NCBI RefSeq assembly: GCF_036077095.1
Contig: NZ_CP107960.1
Span: 1,736,001 to 1,800,000, forward strand
Origin: Streptomyces sp. NBC_00376
GTDB lineage: Bacteria; Actinomycetota; Actinomycetes; Streptomycetales; Streptomycetaceae
Length of the DNA: 64,000 bases
Direction of reading: 5' to 3'
In this document: positions 1-8,216 of the stretch, piece by piece
How positions within the stretch are numbered: position 1 is the stretch's first letter
Layout of the letters: each line of letters opens with the position of its first letter
Notes under the pieces: model-generated
The model's input: the letters and a program-made list of their open reading frames with translations, nothing else
Database searches by the model: none
Told to the model about the DNA's origin: nothing
Translations under genes and position numbers: made by a program

Positions 1-293
1 ACGCCGTGCCGTACCGAGAAGGCACCACGTGCCTCCAGGGTCCGCACCACCGACTGTTTGGTCCTGCGGTCCAGGTCGGCGAGCGGCATGCCGTGCCGGC
101 GCTCCATGGCGACCAGGATGTGATCGAGGGACTCCGAGAGCTGTGGCAGCCGGACGGCTATGACGTCCTCGCCCTCCCAGGCCAGTACGACATCGTCGGG
201 CTGGGCCTGCCCGGGTCCGAGCAGCTCGGCGCCCATGGCGTCGACGAGCGGCTTGACCGCGGTGACGAGCGGGTGATCGGCCGGTTCGGTCAC
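1..293 (-). CDS. Putative DNA-binding regulator, N-terminal part (partial)
   Basis: Partial gene: the frame runs off the left edge, so only about 97 N-terminal codons are visible. It starts with GTG at 291-293, and this start overlaps the stop of the upstream small gene in a GTGA arrangement, which suggests translational coupling. The visible part is soluble, with no signal peptide or membrane segment. It contains LADLDRRTKQ followed by LEARGAFSVRHG. In streptomycete proteins that I remember as similar, this segment precedes a short C-terminal helix-turn-helix, which here would lie outside the window. The regulator reading is therefore inference from remembered relatives, not from a domain that can be seen. 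Confidence 0.5.
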   Translation of the reverse strand, partial: MTEPADHPLVTAVKPLVDAMGAELLGPGQAQPDDVVLAWEGEDVIAVRLPQLSESLDHILVAMERRHGMPLADLDRRTKQSVVRTLEARGAFSVRHG

Positions 294-541
294 TTGGACT
301 CCTCTCCGACCACGTTCACCTGGAGGGACACCCGGGTGGCACCCGATGCCAGGGCGCGGCGCAGCAGCGAGTCCACCGCGGCCAGCACTTCGTCCGCCCC
401 GCCCTCCGCCGTATTGCCGAAGGGGCCGACGTCCACTGCGTCCAGGTCGGCCGACTGGATGACCTCGCGGGCCACGACCGCGTGGGCGGGCGCCTCGTCG
501 AGATCGAAGGGCTCGGTGGTGAACTCCACTCTCAAGCGCAC
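290..541 (-). CDS. Small thiamine-binding-like protein (MTH1187/YkoF-type fold)
   Basis: An 83-residue protein with a GTG start at 539-541, preceded by a good GGGAGG ribosome site. The sequence begins with a beta strand (LRVEFTTEPF), has the short motif DVGPFGNTAEG in the middle, and ends with SLQVNVVGEE. This alternation fits the small ferredoxin-like family often annotated as thiamine-binding protein (PF01910). It is cytoplasmic. It overlaps the next gene by four bases, so the two probably form one transcript. Its ligand cannot be read from the sequence, and the family assignment rests on these motifs only. Confidence 0.55.
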   Translation of the reverse strand: MRLRVEFTTEPFDLDEAPAHAVVAREVIQSADLDAVDVGPFGNTAEGGADEVLAAVDSLLRRALASGATRVSLQVNVVGEESK

Positions 542-639
542 TGTGCCTCCCTCATGCGTTCGCCGCGTCGCTGTGAAGCCCGCGGCTCGGGCCCGACCCT
601 AACGGACCCGGGTCGGGCCGTGGGGAGATCGGACGGGCC

Positions 640-1914
640 TCAGTGCCCGGCCGGGCGCGGGTCCGGGCAGGGCAGTACGCAGACGGCGACCGGGGCGGTG
701 AACGCCTCACCCGTGCGGGTCAGGGAGCCGTCGCGGGCGCCGACCCGGAAGACCGTCACCGTGCTGGACCTCTGGTTGGCCGCGAAGAGCAGCTTCCCGT
801 CGGGCGAGAAGGCGGTGTGCCGGGGGAAGTCGCCGCCGACGGGCACGGTGTCGAGCAGCCGGAGCGCGGCCCCGTCCTGCTCGACGGCGTAGCGCGCGAT
901 GCTGTTGTGCCCCCGGTTGGCGAGGTAGGCGAACCGGCCGTCGGCGGTGACCAGGAACTGCGCCGGGTAGCTGGTGCCGGCGTCGCCCCGGTCCGTGGCC
1001 GGCGTGGGCCGGGGGCGTGGGTGGTTGCCGTCCGCGGAGGGTTTCCACAGAGCGCCCGCACCGGTCCCGGTGGGCTGCGGGGCGCCCGGGGAGAGGGTGC
1101 CGGTGACGGGGTCGTAGCCGCAGACGACGGCGGTGTTGTCGACCTCGCAGGCCAGGTAGGCGTGGCGGCCACCGGGGTGGAACGTGAGGTGCCGGGGTCC
1201 GGCGCCGGGGCGCAGCGTCGCGCGGGAGACCTCGTCGAGCGTGCCGCGCCGCTCGTCCAGCCGGTACGTGTACACGGTGTCGTTGCCGAGGTCCACGGCG
1301 AGGACGTGGCCGCCGTCGGGGGTGGTGATGATCTGGTGGGCGTGCGGTCCGTCCTGGCCGGGGCCGGGCGGCGGGCCGGTGTGGGCGACCAGGTCGGTAC
1401 GCTCCCCCAGCGATCCGTCGCCCCCGATGGGGTGCACCGCGACGCTGCCCGAGGTGTAGTTCGCGGTGAGCAGCCACCTTCCGGTGGGGTGGACGGACAG
1501 ATGGGTGGGCCCGGCCCCGCCCGTACCGCGCGTTCCGAGCACCCGGTGGCCGCCGTCCGGCGACAGGGCGATGGCGCTCACGCTGCCCCGGTCCTGTTCG
1601 TCGACCGCGTAGACGGTGGCACCCGAGGGGTGCATGGCCAGGTACGAGGGGTCGGCCACGCCCGTGATCACGGGACCGGCGGTGATGGCCCCGGTGACGG
1701 CGTCGTAGCCGGCCGTCCCGATTCCGGTGCCGCCGCCCTCGGCCGAGGTGTACGTGCCGATGAGCAGCCGCGGGGTGGTGCGCGGGCGCGGGCCGACGGC
1801 GGCCGCGGGATCCGGCGCGGGCCCCGGGGAGCGGGGCGGCGCGGGAGCCACCGACAGGGCCGCGCCCGCGACGAGCGCTCCGAGGACGGTGCGCCGGCTG
1901 GTGGCGTGGTTCAT
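640..1914 (-). CDS. Tat-exported lactonase-family beta-propeller protein
   Basis: A 424-residue protein. I place the start at ATG 1912-1914 because it gives a twin-arginine signal (SRRTVLGALVAGAAL) and has a GAGGTG ribosome site; a longer frame upstream lacks a signal. After the signal come a Pro-rich spacer and repeated blades of the type GTYTS, HPSGATVYAVDE, HPTGRWLLTANY, HPGGRHAYLACE and SPDGKLLFAANQ, typical of the seven-bladed 6-phosphogluconolactonase/YbhE-like propeller. Proteins of this family act on sugar lactones or related esters; the substrate here is unknown. Export by Tat suggests an extracytoplasmic role. It is divergent from the hyi operon, so the 224-bp gap with the palindromic boxes could serve both directions. 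Confidence 0.8.
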   Translation of the reverse strand: MNHATSRRTVLGALVAGAALSVAPAPPRSPGPAPDPAAAVGPRPRTTPRLLIGTYTSAEGGGTGIGTAGYDAVTGAITAGPVITGVADPSYLAMHPSGATVYAVDEQDRGSVSAIALSPDGGHRVLGTRGTGGAGPTHLSVHPTGRWLLTANYTSGSVAVHPIGGDGSLGERTDLVAHTGPPPGPGQDGPHAHQIITTPDGGHVLAVDLGNDTVYTYRLDERRGTLDEVSRATLRPGAGPRHLTFHPGGRHAYLACEVDNTAVVCGYDPVTGTLSPGAPQPTGTGAGALWKPSADGNHPRPRPTPATDRGDAGTSYPAQFLVTADGRFAYLANRGHNSIARYAVEQDGAALRLLDTVPVGGDFPRHTAFSPDGKLLFAANQRSSTVTVFRVGARDGSLTRTGEAFTAPVAVCVLPCPDPRPAGH

Positions 1915-2086
1915 GCGAGGCACCTCGTGTGGGGTCGGGCTGCATGGGTGGCACCAGCAACCCTGGCCCGCCCCGGAGCTCATCGGCAACCGGCGCAATT
2001 GGGGTCCCACCTTGCGCAACCGGCGCGAAAGACCCGGGACCGAATTCCGGGCACCCCCTTGACAGCTTCCGCAGCTCCGGGCAATC

Positions 2087-2122
2087 TTCCGTTACGTAGA
2101 AACTAACTTCCGCAATACGGAA
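2087..2122 (+). promoter_or_regulatory. Paired palindromic operator upstream of hyi (IclR/AllR-like)
   Basis: Two 15-bp boxes lie directly upstream of the isomerase gene. The downstream box (2108-2122, TTCCGCAATACGGAA) is a near-perfect palindrome whose right half merges with the ribosome site. The upstream box (2087-2101, TTCCGTTACGTAGAA) is a degenerate copy matching 9 of 15 positions. Their starts are 21 bp apart, two helical turns. The same pair with the same spacing is found before gcl at 7893-7928. A TTGACA at 2059-2064 could be a -35 element. No matching regulator gene is in the window; an IclR-family repressor of the AllR type is my inference. Confidence 0.65.
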
Positions 2123-2138
2123 GGAGCGCCGAACCCTC

Positions 2139-2978
2139 ATGGGCTACCCGGACCAGCGCTTCGATGTGAACCTTTCGATCCTCTTCACGGAACTCCCGCT
2201 CCTGGAGCGTCCCGCGGCCGCCGCCGCGGCCGGCTTCACGGCGGTCGAGCTGTGGTGGCCCTGGATCGAGACCCCCACCCCTCCGCAGGCCGAGCTCGAC
2301 GCCCTCAAGAAGGCGCTCGACGACGCGGGCACGCAGTTGGTGGGACTGAACTTCTATGCCGGACAGCTGCCCGGCCCCGACCGCGGCGCGCTCTCCGTGC
2401 CGGGCACGGAGTCGGACCGCTTCCGCGCCAATATCGACGTGGCGGCCGACTTCGCCGCCTCGGTCGGCTGCAAGGCACTCAACGCGCTGTACGGCAACCG
2501 CGTCGACGGCGTGGACCCGGCCGTGCAGGACGAACTCGCCCTGGAGAACCTGGTGGTCGCCGCCCGTGCGGCCGACCGGATCGGGGCGGTACTCCTGATC
2601 GAGACCCTCAACAAGCCGGAGTCGCCGCGCTACCCCCTGGTGAGCGCACCGGCCGCGATCGAGATCGTCGACAAGGTCAACGCGGCGACCGGTCTCGGGA
2701 ACGCCAAGTTCCTGCTGGACCTGTACCACCTGTCGATGAACGGCGAGGACCTCAGCCAGGTCATCGCGGATCACGCCGCGAAGACCGGCCACGTCCAGAT
2801 CGCCGACAACCCGGGGCGCGGCGCGCCCGGCACCGGCTCGCTCCCGCTGGAGCAGCTCCTCGACGAGCTGACGAAGGCCGGTTACGACGGCTGGGTCGGC
2901 CTGGAGTACAAGCCGGGCGACCGGCCGAGCGCCGAGGCCTTCGAGTGGCTCCCGGCCACCGCGCGGGCAGCCCGCTGA
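2139..2978 (+). CDS. hyi: Hydroxypyruvate isomerase
   Basis: A 279-residue cytoplasmic TIM-barrel protein of the Hyi family, which interconverts hydroxypyruvate and tartronate semialdehyde in glyoxylate metabolism. The ATG at 2139 follows an AAGGAG site. Family features seen are the N-terminal NLSILFTELP, the AVELWWPW strand, NALYGNR near residue 120, the ETLN segment near the active site, and DLYHLSMNGED near residue 190, which supplies metal-binding residues in this fold. It is followed after 47 bp by the reductase that uses the product, with catalase and glyoxylate carboligase next. This order is a typical actinomycete glyoxylate/allantoin utilisation block. The paired operator above suggests induction by glyoxylate or an allantoin metabolite. 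Confidence 0.9.
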   Translation: MGYPDQRFDVNLSILFTELPLLERPAAAAAAGFTAVELWWPWIETPTPPQAELDALKKALDDAGTQLVGLNFYAGQLPGPDRGALSVPGTESDRFRANIDVAADFAASVGCKALNALYGNRVDGVDPAVQDELALENLVVAARAADRIGAVLLIETLNKPESPRYPLVSAPAAIEIVDKVNAATGLGNAKFLLDLYHLSMNGEDLSQVIADHAAKTGHVQIADNPGRGAPGTGSLPLEQLLDELTKAGYDGWVGLEYKPGDRPSAEAFEWLPATARAAR

Positions 2979-3025
2979 GGGCAGCGAACTCCCCCTCGTA
3001 CACACGCTTATCGGAAGGCACCATC

Positions 3026-3925
3026 ATGAGCAACAACCTCCCCAAGGTTGCGTGGATCGGACTCGGCATCATGGGCTCCCCCATGTCCGAGAACCTGATC
3101 AAGGCCGGGTACGACGTCACCGGTTACACCCTGGAGCAGGACAAGATCGACCGGCTGGTCGCGGCCGGCGGCTCCGGCGCCGGCTCGATCGCCGAGGCGG
3201 TCCGGGACGCCGATGTCGTCATCACGATGGTGCCCGCCTCCCCGCAGGTCGAGGCCATCGCCTACGGCGCCGACGGCATCCTGGAGAACGCGAAGTCCGG
3301 CGCGCTGCTGATCGACATGTCGTCGATCACCCCGCAGACCTCCGTGGACCTCGCGAAGAACGCGAAGGACAAGGGCATCCGGGTGATCGACGCCCCGGTC
3401 TCCGGCGGCGAGGCCGGTGCCGTCGAGGCGGTGCTGTCGATCATGGTCGGCGGCGAGCAGGCCGACTTCGACGCGGCCCAGCCCATCCTCCAGGCGCTCG
3501 GCAAGACCATCGTGCTGTGCGGTCCGCACGGCTCCGGCCAGACGGTGAAGGCCGCCAACCAGCTGATCGTCGCGGTCAACATCCAGGCGTGCGCCGAGGC
3601 AGTCGTCTTCCTGGAGAAGTCCGGCGTCGACCTCTCCGCCGCGCTGGACGTGCTCAACGGCGGCCTGGCCGGCTCGACCGTCCTGACCCGCAAGAAGGAC
3701 AACTTCCTCAAGCGCGACTTCGCGCCGGGCTTCCGGATCGACCTGCACCACAAGGACATGGGCATCGTCACGGACGCCGCCCGCAATGTCGGTGCCGCGC
3801 TGCCCGTCGGCGCCGTGGTCGCCCAGCTCGTCGCCTCGCTGCGCGCGCAGGGCGACGGCGGCCTGGACCACTCGGCACTGCTGCGCTCGGTCGAGCGCCT
3901 GTCGGGGCAGCCCGTCCAGGCCTGA
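3026..3925 (+). CDS. glxR: 2-hydroxy-3-oxopropionate (tartronate semialdehyde) reductase
   Basis: A 299-residue NAD(P)H-dependent beta-hydroxyacid dehydrogenase that would reduce tartronate semialdehyde to D-glycerate. The start at ATG 3026 has a GGAAGG site. The N-terminal Rossmann motif is GLGIMGSPM at about residues 12-20. The substrate-binding loop DAPVSGGEAGA lies near residue 120 and the catalytic Lys is in the GSGQTVKAANQ segment near residue 170, all standard for the GlxR/GarR family. It follows hyi by 47 bp and probably shares its transcript. An inverted repeat 24 bp after the stop (3949-4010) may end that transcript. Confidence 0.9.
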   Translation: MSNNLPKVAWIGLGIMGSPMSENLIKAGYDVTGYTLEQDKIDRLVAAGGSGAGSIAEAVRDADVVITMVPASPQVEAIAYGADGILENAKSGALLIDMSSITPQTSVDLAKNAKDKGIRVIDAPVSGGEAGAVEAVLSIMVGGEQADFDAAQPILQALGKTIVLCGPHGSGQTVKAANQLIVAVNIQACAEAVVFLEKSGVDLSAALDVLNGGLAGSTVLTRKKDNFLKRDFAPGFRIDLHHKDMGIVTDAARNVGAALPVGAVVAQLVASLRAQGDGGLDHSALLRSVERLSGQPVQA

Positions 3926-3948
3926 CCGGCCCGGCACACCCCAGAGAC

Positions 3949-4010
3949 TTCCGGACGGCGTCGGCGCTGACACCTGTCCTGTCGCGCCCAGGCGTCGGCG
4001 CCGTCCGGAA
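3949..4010 (+). terminator. Inverted repeat after glxR, possible terminator
   Basis: Two perfect 12-bp arms, TTCCGGACGGCG at 3949-3960 and its complement at 3999-4010, are separated by a 38-base GC-rich loop. There is no T-run. The position just after the glxR stop and before the catalase promoter fits a transcription end point, but the long loop makes this less certain than the compact hairpins elsewhere in the window. Confidence 0.4.
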
Positions 4011-4025
4011 CACCACTCATCAAAT

Positions 4026-4042
4026 TCAACAAACTGTTGACG
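4026..4042 (+). promoter_or_regulatory. Catalase promoter element with overlapping palindrome
   Basis: A local A/T-rich patch contains the palindrome TCAACA-AAC-TGTTGA (4026-4040, perfect 6-bp arms) whose right arm runs into a TTGACG hexamer (4037-4042) that resembles a -35 element. A possible -10 (TTACGC, 4060-4065) follows at 17 bp. A repressor bound to the palindrome would block the -35. The palindrome differs from the boxes before hyi and gcl, so the catalase may answer to a different regulator. Confidence 0.45.
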
Positions 4043-4126
4043 CCGGGTTCGGGGCGTACTTACGCTCCTGGAGCCCCCGAGCCGTCGCAGTTCAGCAGCT
4101 CCCGTACGGAAGGTCGCCCCGACACC

Positions 4127-5584
4127 ATGACGCAGCGTGTGCTTACGACCGAGTCAGGCGCCCCGGTCGCCGACAACCAGAACTCCGCCACCGCCGGTGT
4201 CGGTGGCCCGATCCTCCTCCAGGACCAGCACCTGCTGGAGAAGCTGGCCCGCTTCAACCGGGAGCGCATCCCGGAGCGCGTGGTCCACGCCCGTGGCTCC
4301 GGCGCCTACGGCTACTTCGAGGTGACCGATGACGTCACCGGCTTCACCCGCGCCGACTTCCTCTCCGCCGTCGGCAAGCGCACCGAGACGTTCATCCGCT
4401 TCTCCACCGTCGCCGACTCGCTGGGCGGCGCGGACGCGGTGCGCGACCCGCGCGGCTTCGCCCTCAAGTTCTACACGGACGAGGGCAATTACGACCTGGT
4501 CGGCAACAACACCCCGGTGTTCTTCATCAAGGACCCGATCAAGTTCCCCGACTTCATCCACTCGCAGAAGCGCGACCCGTTCACGGGCCGTCAGGAGCCG
4601 GACAACGTCTGGGACTTCTGGGCCCACGCGCCCGAGGCCACGCACCAGGTCACCTGGCTGATGGGCGACCGCGGCATCCCCGCCTCGTACCGTCACATGA
4701 ACGGCTACGGCTCGCACACGTACCAGTGGACGAACGCCGCGGGCGAGGCCTTCTTCGTCAAGTACCACTTCAAGACGAACCAGGGTGTGCGGTCCCTCTC
4801 CAGCGAGCAGGCCGCCGAGCTCGCGGGCAAGGACAACAGCTCGCACCAGACGGACCTGCTCCAGGCCATCGAGCGCGGCACGAACCCGTCCTGGACGCTG
4901 TACGTGCAGGTCATGCCGGCCGCCGAGGCCGCGGACTACCGCTTCAACCCGTTCGACCTGACCAAGGTGTGGCCGCACAGCGACTACCCGCTCCAGCGGG
5001 TGGGCCGGCTGGTGCTGGACCGCAACCCGGACAACGTCTTCGCCGAGGTCGAGCAGGCCGCGTTCTCCCCGAACAACTTCGTGCCCGGCATCGGCCCCTC
5101 GCCGGACAAGATGCTGCAGGGCCGGCTGTTCGCCTACGCGGACGCTCACCGCTACCGGCTGGGCGTCAACCACACCCAGCTCCCGGTGAACGCGCCGCGC
5201 ACCGCGGTCGTCGACAACTACGGCCGCGACGGGCTGCACGCCACCCGCAACGGCGCCCGCCACGACAAGAACTACGAGCCCAACTCGTACGCGGGCCCGG
5301 CCCAGACCGACGCGGCGCTCTCCGCCCCGCTCGCCATCCACGGCTGGACCGGCACCCACGCGGCGCCCGCCCACACCAAGGACGACGACTTCTTCCAGGC
5401 GGGTGAGCTGTACCGGCTCATGTCCGAGGACGAGAAGGGCCGTCTGGTCGCGAACATCGCCGGGGGCCTTTCCCAGGTGACCCGCGACGACGTGATCGAG
5501 AAGAACCTCGCCCACTTCCACGCCGCCGACGCCGACTACGGCAAGCGCGTGGAGGAGGCGGTCCGCGCCCTGCACGAGGACTGA
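4127..5584 (+). CDS. Monofunctional haem catalase
   Basis: A 485-residue catalase that breaks hydrogen peroxide into water and oxygen. I choose ATG 4127 ([10 protein letters not shown]) because it has a GGAAGG site and fits the usual N-terminus; an in-frame extension upstream is unlikely. The distal His is in [12 protein letters not shown] (near residue 55), the distal Asn in GNNTPVFF, and the proximal haem-ligand Tyr in [11 protein letters not shown] (near residue 340). The length is that of the small-subunit clade. It sits between glxR and gcl, where a peroxide-removing enzyme makes sense because oxidation of glycolate or purines yields glyoxylate and peroxide. The gap upstream suggests its own promoter. 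Confidence 0.93.
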   Translation: MTQRVLTTESGAPVADNQNSATAGVGGPILLQDQHLLEKLARFNRERIPERVVHARGSGAYGYFEVTDDVTGFTRADFLSAVGKRTETFIRFSTVADSLGGADAVRDPRGFALKFYTDEGNYDLVGNNTPVFFIKDPIKFPDFIHSQKRDPFTGRQEPDNVWDFWAHAPEATHQVTWLMGDRGIPASYRHMNGYGSHTYQWTNAAGEAFFVKYHFKTNQGVRSLSSEQAAELAGKDNSSHQTDLLQAIERGTNPSWTLYVQVMPAAEAADYRFNPFDLTKVWPHSDYPLQRVGRLVLDRNPDNVFAEVEQAAFSPNNFVPGIGPSPDKMLQGRLFAYADAHRYRLGVNHTQLPVNAPRTAVVDNYGRDGLHATRNGARHDKNYEPNSYAGPAQTDAALSAPLAIHGWTGTHAAPAHTKDDDFFQAGELYRLMSEDEKGRLVANIAGGLSQVTRDDVIEKNLAHFHAADADYGKRVEEAVRALHED

Positions 5585-5792
5585 GCCTCCCACCGAGCCC
5601 TGCTCGCGCCGCGTACCCGGATGAGGGGTGTCACGCGGCGCGGGCAGGACGAGGCCGCGGCGGTCGTGCGATGCCAGTGCGGTGGTGAGGGCCGGGATGC
5701 CTCCTCGTTCTCTGACCTGAAGAGGACGAACCCTCCCGGCCCGATCGCCGCCGCCGCGGCCCCTGTTGTGTTGTGTTGTGTTTCCCGTGCCA

Positions 5793-5830
5793 GGGCGCGG
5801 AGTACGGATACGGTCCCGTACTCCGCGCCC
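5793..5830. terminator. Perfect 15-bp hairpin between convergent catalase and gcl
   Basis: Arms GGGCGCGGAGTACGG (5793-5807) and its exact complement (5816-5830) enclose an 8-base loop. The hairpin lies in the 463-bp gap between the convergent catalase and gcl genes. The same gap holds an alternating TTGTG run (about 5764-5780), a separate hairpin next to gcl, and otherwise only GC-rich sequence in which I see no gene. Confidence 0.7.
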
Positions 5831-5992
5831 TTCTTCGTGCGTGCGCAGGCGGTGCGCCGATCCCCTGCTCCGCTCCCGCCCCGGTCCCAAGCCCCCGTCC
5901 CGACCCCCGACCCCGGCCCTGGGGCCCCGGCCGCAGGTCCCCGCCTCGGGCCCGGCCCCCGGTCCCCGCGTGTCCGGCGTACCGGGGAACGG

Positions 5993-6032
5993 CCGTGGCC
6001 CCCGCCCCCGGAGTCGGGGACGGGGGCCACGG
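5993..6032 (-). terminator. Strong hairpin 16 bp after the gcl stop codon
   Basis: Arms CCGTGGCCCCCG (5993-6004) and CGGGGGCCACGG (6021-6032) pair perfectly, and an inner CCCC/GGGG pair extends the stem. It starts 16 bases downstream of the gcl stop on the minus strand, a typical place for a streptomycete factor-independent terminator without a T-run. Confidence 0.7.
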
Positions 6033-6047
6033 GCCGCCGGCGGGTCG

Positions 6048-7832
6048 TCAGGACGCCGCGAGCGGGCGGATCGCGGTCGGTGCGTGGGACGGGTCCGTCG
6101 CGATGTCCTCGAACTCGTTGACGGAGGCGATGTCCGTGCCGCTCATCGCGATGTTCGTGACGCGCTCCAGGATCGCCTCGACGACCACCGGCACCCGGAA
6201 CTCCGCGGCCAGCTTCTTGGCCTCCTCGAAGGCCGGCAGCAGCTGGTCCGGCTCGGTGACCCGGATGGCCTTGCAGCCCAGGCCCTCGACGACCTTGACG
6301 TGGTCGACGCCGTACACGCCGAGCTCCGGCGAGTTGAGGTTCTCGAACTCCAGGTTGACCTGGAAGTCGATGTCGAAGTTGCGCTGCGCCTGGCGGATCA
6401 GCCCCAGGTAGGAGTTGTTCACCAGGACGTGGACGTACGGGATGCGGTGCTGCGCGCCGACGGCCAGCTCCTCCAGCATGAACTGGAAGTCGTAGTCGCC
6501 GGAGAGCGCCACGACGGAGCCGTCCGGGTCGGCCGTGGCGACGCCCAGCGCGGCGGGGATGGTCCAGCCGAGCGGGCCCGCCTGGCCGCAGTTGATCCAG
6601 TGGCGCGGCCGGTAGACGTGCAGCATCTGCGCGCCGGCGATCTGGGAGAGGCCGATCGTCGTGACGTACCGGGTCTCGGGGCCGAACGCCCGGTTCATCT
6701 CCTCGTACACCCGCTGCGGCTTCAGCGGCACGTTGTCGAAGTGCGTGCGGCGCTGGAGGGTCGCCTTGCGCTCCTGGGTGGAGGCGGCCCACTGCGAGCG
6801 GTCCTTGAGCTTTCCGGCCGCCTTCAGCTCGCGCGCCACCTCGACGAACAGCTCCAGCGCCGCCTTGGCGTCGGAGGTGATGCCGAGGTCGGGGGCGAAG
6901 ATCTTGCCGAGCTGGGTGGGCTCGATGTCGACGTGGACGAACTTCCGGCCCTTGGTGTAGACGTCCAGCTTGCCGGTGTGACGGTTGGCCCAGCGGTTGC
7001 CGATGCCGAGGACGAAGTCGGACTCCAGGAAGTTCGCGTTGCCGTAGCGGTGCGAGGTCTGCAGGCCGACCATGCCCGCGTTCAGCTCGTGGTCGTCGGC
7101 GATGATGCCCCAGCCCATCAGGGTCGGGACGACCGGGACGCCGGTCAGCTCGGCGAATTCGACGAGGAGCTCGGAGGCGTCGGCGTTGATGATGCCGCCG
7201 CCCGCGACGAGCAGCGGTCGCTCGGAGGCGTTCAGCAGCTCCAGTGCGCGCTCGATCTGCTTGCGGGTCGCGGCGGGCTTGTGCACCGGCAGCGGCTCGT
7301 ACAGATCGGGGTCGAACTCGATCTCGGTGAGCTGGACGTCGATGGGCAGGTCGATGAGGACCGGACCGGGACGGCCGCTGCGCATCAGGTGGAAGGCCCG
7401 CTGGAAGACGCCGGGGACCTGCGCGGCCTCCAGGACGGTCGTCGCGGCCTTGGTGACGGGCGCCGCGATCGAGGCGATGTCGACCGCCTGGAAGTCCTCC
7501 TTGTGGAGCACGGCGGTCGGGGCCTGGCCGGTGATGCAGAGGATCGGGATGGAGTCGGCGATGGCGGAGTAGAGGCCGGTGATCATGTCGGTGCCGGCCG
7601 GCCCCGACGTGCCGATGCACACGCCGATGTTGCCCGGACGCGCCCGGGTGTAGCCCTCCGCCATGTGGGAGGCGCCCTCGACGTGACGGGCCAGCGTGTG
7701 ATGAACCCCGCCGGAGGCCTTGAGGGCCGCGTAGAAGGGGTTGATCGCCGCGCCCGGCACACCGAACGCGTTGCTGACGCCTTCGCGCTTGAGGATCTCA
7801 ACTGCCGCTCGGGCAGCGGTCATTCGAGGCAT
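6048..7832 (-). CDS. gcl: Glyoxylate carboligase
   Basis: A 594-residue ThDP-dependent enzyme that condenses two glyoxylates into tartronate semialdehyde and CO2, the step before hyi/glxR. I place the start at ATG 7830-7832, which has an AGGAG site; a longer frame would run into the operator. The sequence is strikingly close to the E. coli enzyme as I remember it, including [14 protein letters not shown]: Val51 replaces the catalytic Glu of other ThDP enzymes, the hallmark of this family. [18 protein letters not shown] is the C-terminal ThDP/Mg site and [10 protein letters not shown] lies in the central domain. It is transcribed towards the catalase from a promoter carrying the same paired operator as hyi. 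Confidence 0.95.
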   Translation of the reverse strand: MPRMTAARAAVEILKREGVSNAFGVPGAAINPFYAALKASGGVHHTLARHVEGASHMAEGYTRARPGNIGVCIGTSGPAGTDMITGLYSAIADSIPILCITGQAPTAVLHKEDFQAVDIASIAAPVTKAATTVLEAAQVPGVFQRAFHLMRSGRPGPVLIDLPIDVQLTEIEFDPDLYEPLPVHKPAATRKQIERALELLNASERPLLVAGGGIINADASELLVEFAELTGVPVVPTLMGWGIIADDHELNAGMVGLQTSHRYGNANFLESDFVLGIGNRWANRHTGKLDVYTKGRKFVHVDIEPTQLGKIFAPDLGITSDAKAALELFVEVARELKAAGKLKDRSQWAASTQERKATLQRRTHFDNVPLKPQRVYEEMNRAFGPETRYVTTIGLSQIAGAQMLHVYRPRHWINCGQAGPLGWTIPAALGVATADPDGSVVALSGDYDFQFMLEELAVGAQHRIPYVHVLVNNSYLGLIRQAQRNFDIDFQVNLEFENLNSPELGVYGVDHVKVVEGLGCKAIRVTEPDQLLPAFEEAKKLAAEFRVPVVVEAILERVTNIAMSGTDIASVNEFEDIATDPSHAPTAIRPLAAS

Positions 7833-7892
7833 TGAGTGCTCCTGCTCGGACCTGGTGGAGTCGGGCTCTGTCGCGCCACCTGAGAGCACCAA

Positions 7893-7928
7893 TTCCGCAT
7901 TACGGAAAACTGATTCTGTGATACGGAA
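7893..7928 (-). promoter_or_regulatory. Paired palindromic operator upstream of gcl
   Basis: Two 15-bp boxes, TTCCGCATTACGGAA (7893-7907) and TTCTGTGATACGGAA (7914-7928), start 21 bp apart and lie 61-96 bp upstream of the gcl start. They match the hyi boxes in sequence and spacing. The region up to the next gene on the other strand (7833-8216) holds this operator and a short tandem repeat; I see no gene in it. Confidence 0.65.
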
Positions 7929-7960
7929 GTAAATCTAAGGCGCGCCCCGTCGACCGTCAA

Positions 7961-8018
7961 GAGACGGGTGCACACCGCAGGAGACGGCGCACACCGCGAG
8001 GGACGGCGCACACGCCCG
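7961..8018. repeat. Imperfect 20-bp tandem repeat, about three copies
   Basis: GAGACGGGTGCACACCGCAG (7961-7980) is followed directly by GAGACGGCGCACACCGCGAG (7981-8000) and a shifted partial copy ending near 8018. The repeat is non-coding and sits just outside the gcl operator. It could be a simple duplication or an extra binding site. Confidence 0.5.
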
Positions 8019-8216
8019 CCGATGCGCCCGCCCCGTCCGCGAAGTACGCCAAGTCCCTCCCCAGGACGTCGCTCTTGGTGGACGATGGGGTCCGGAGCGG
8101 AGCCGGCCCGTCACGGCCGGTGCGGGCGCGTTCCGGTACGCCGGGGAGGCGCCCCGTCGGCCGAGGACGCCGGGGAGCGCGCGGGGCCGGTGGGAGAACG
8201 CCGGAGGGAGATCAAG

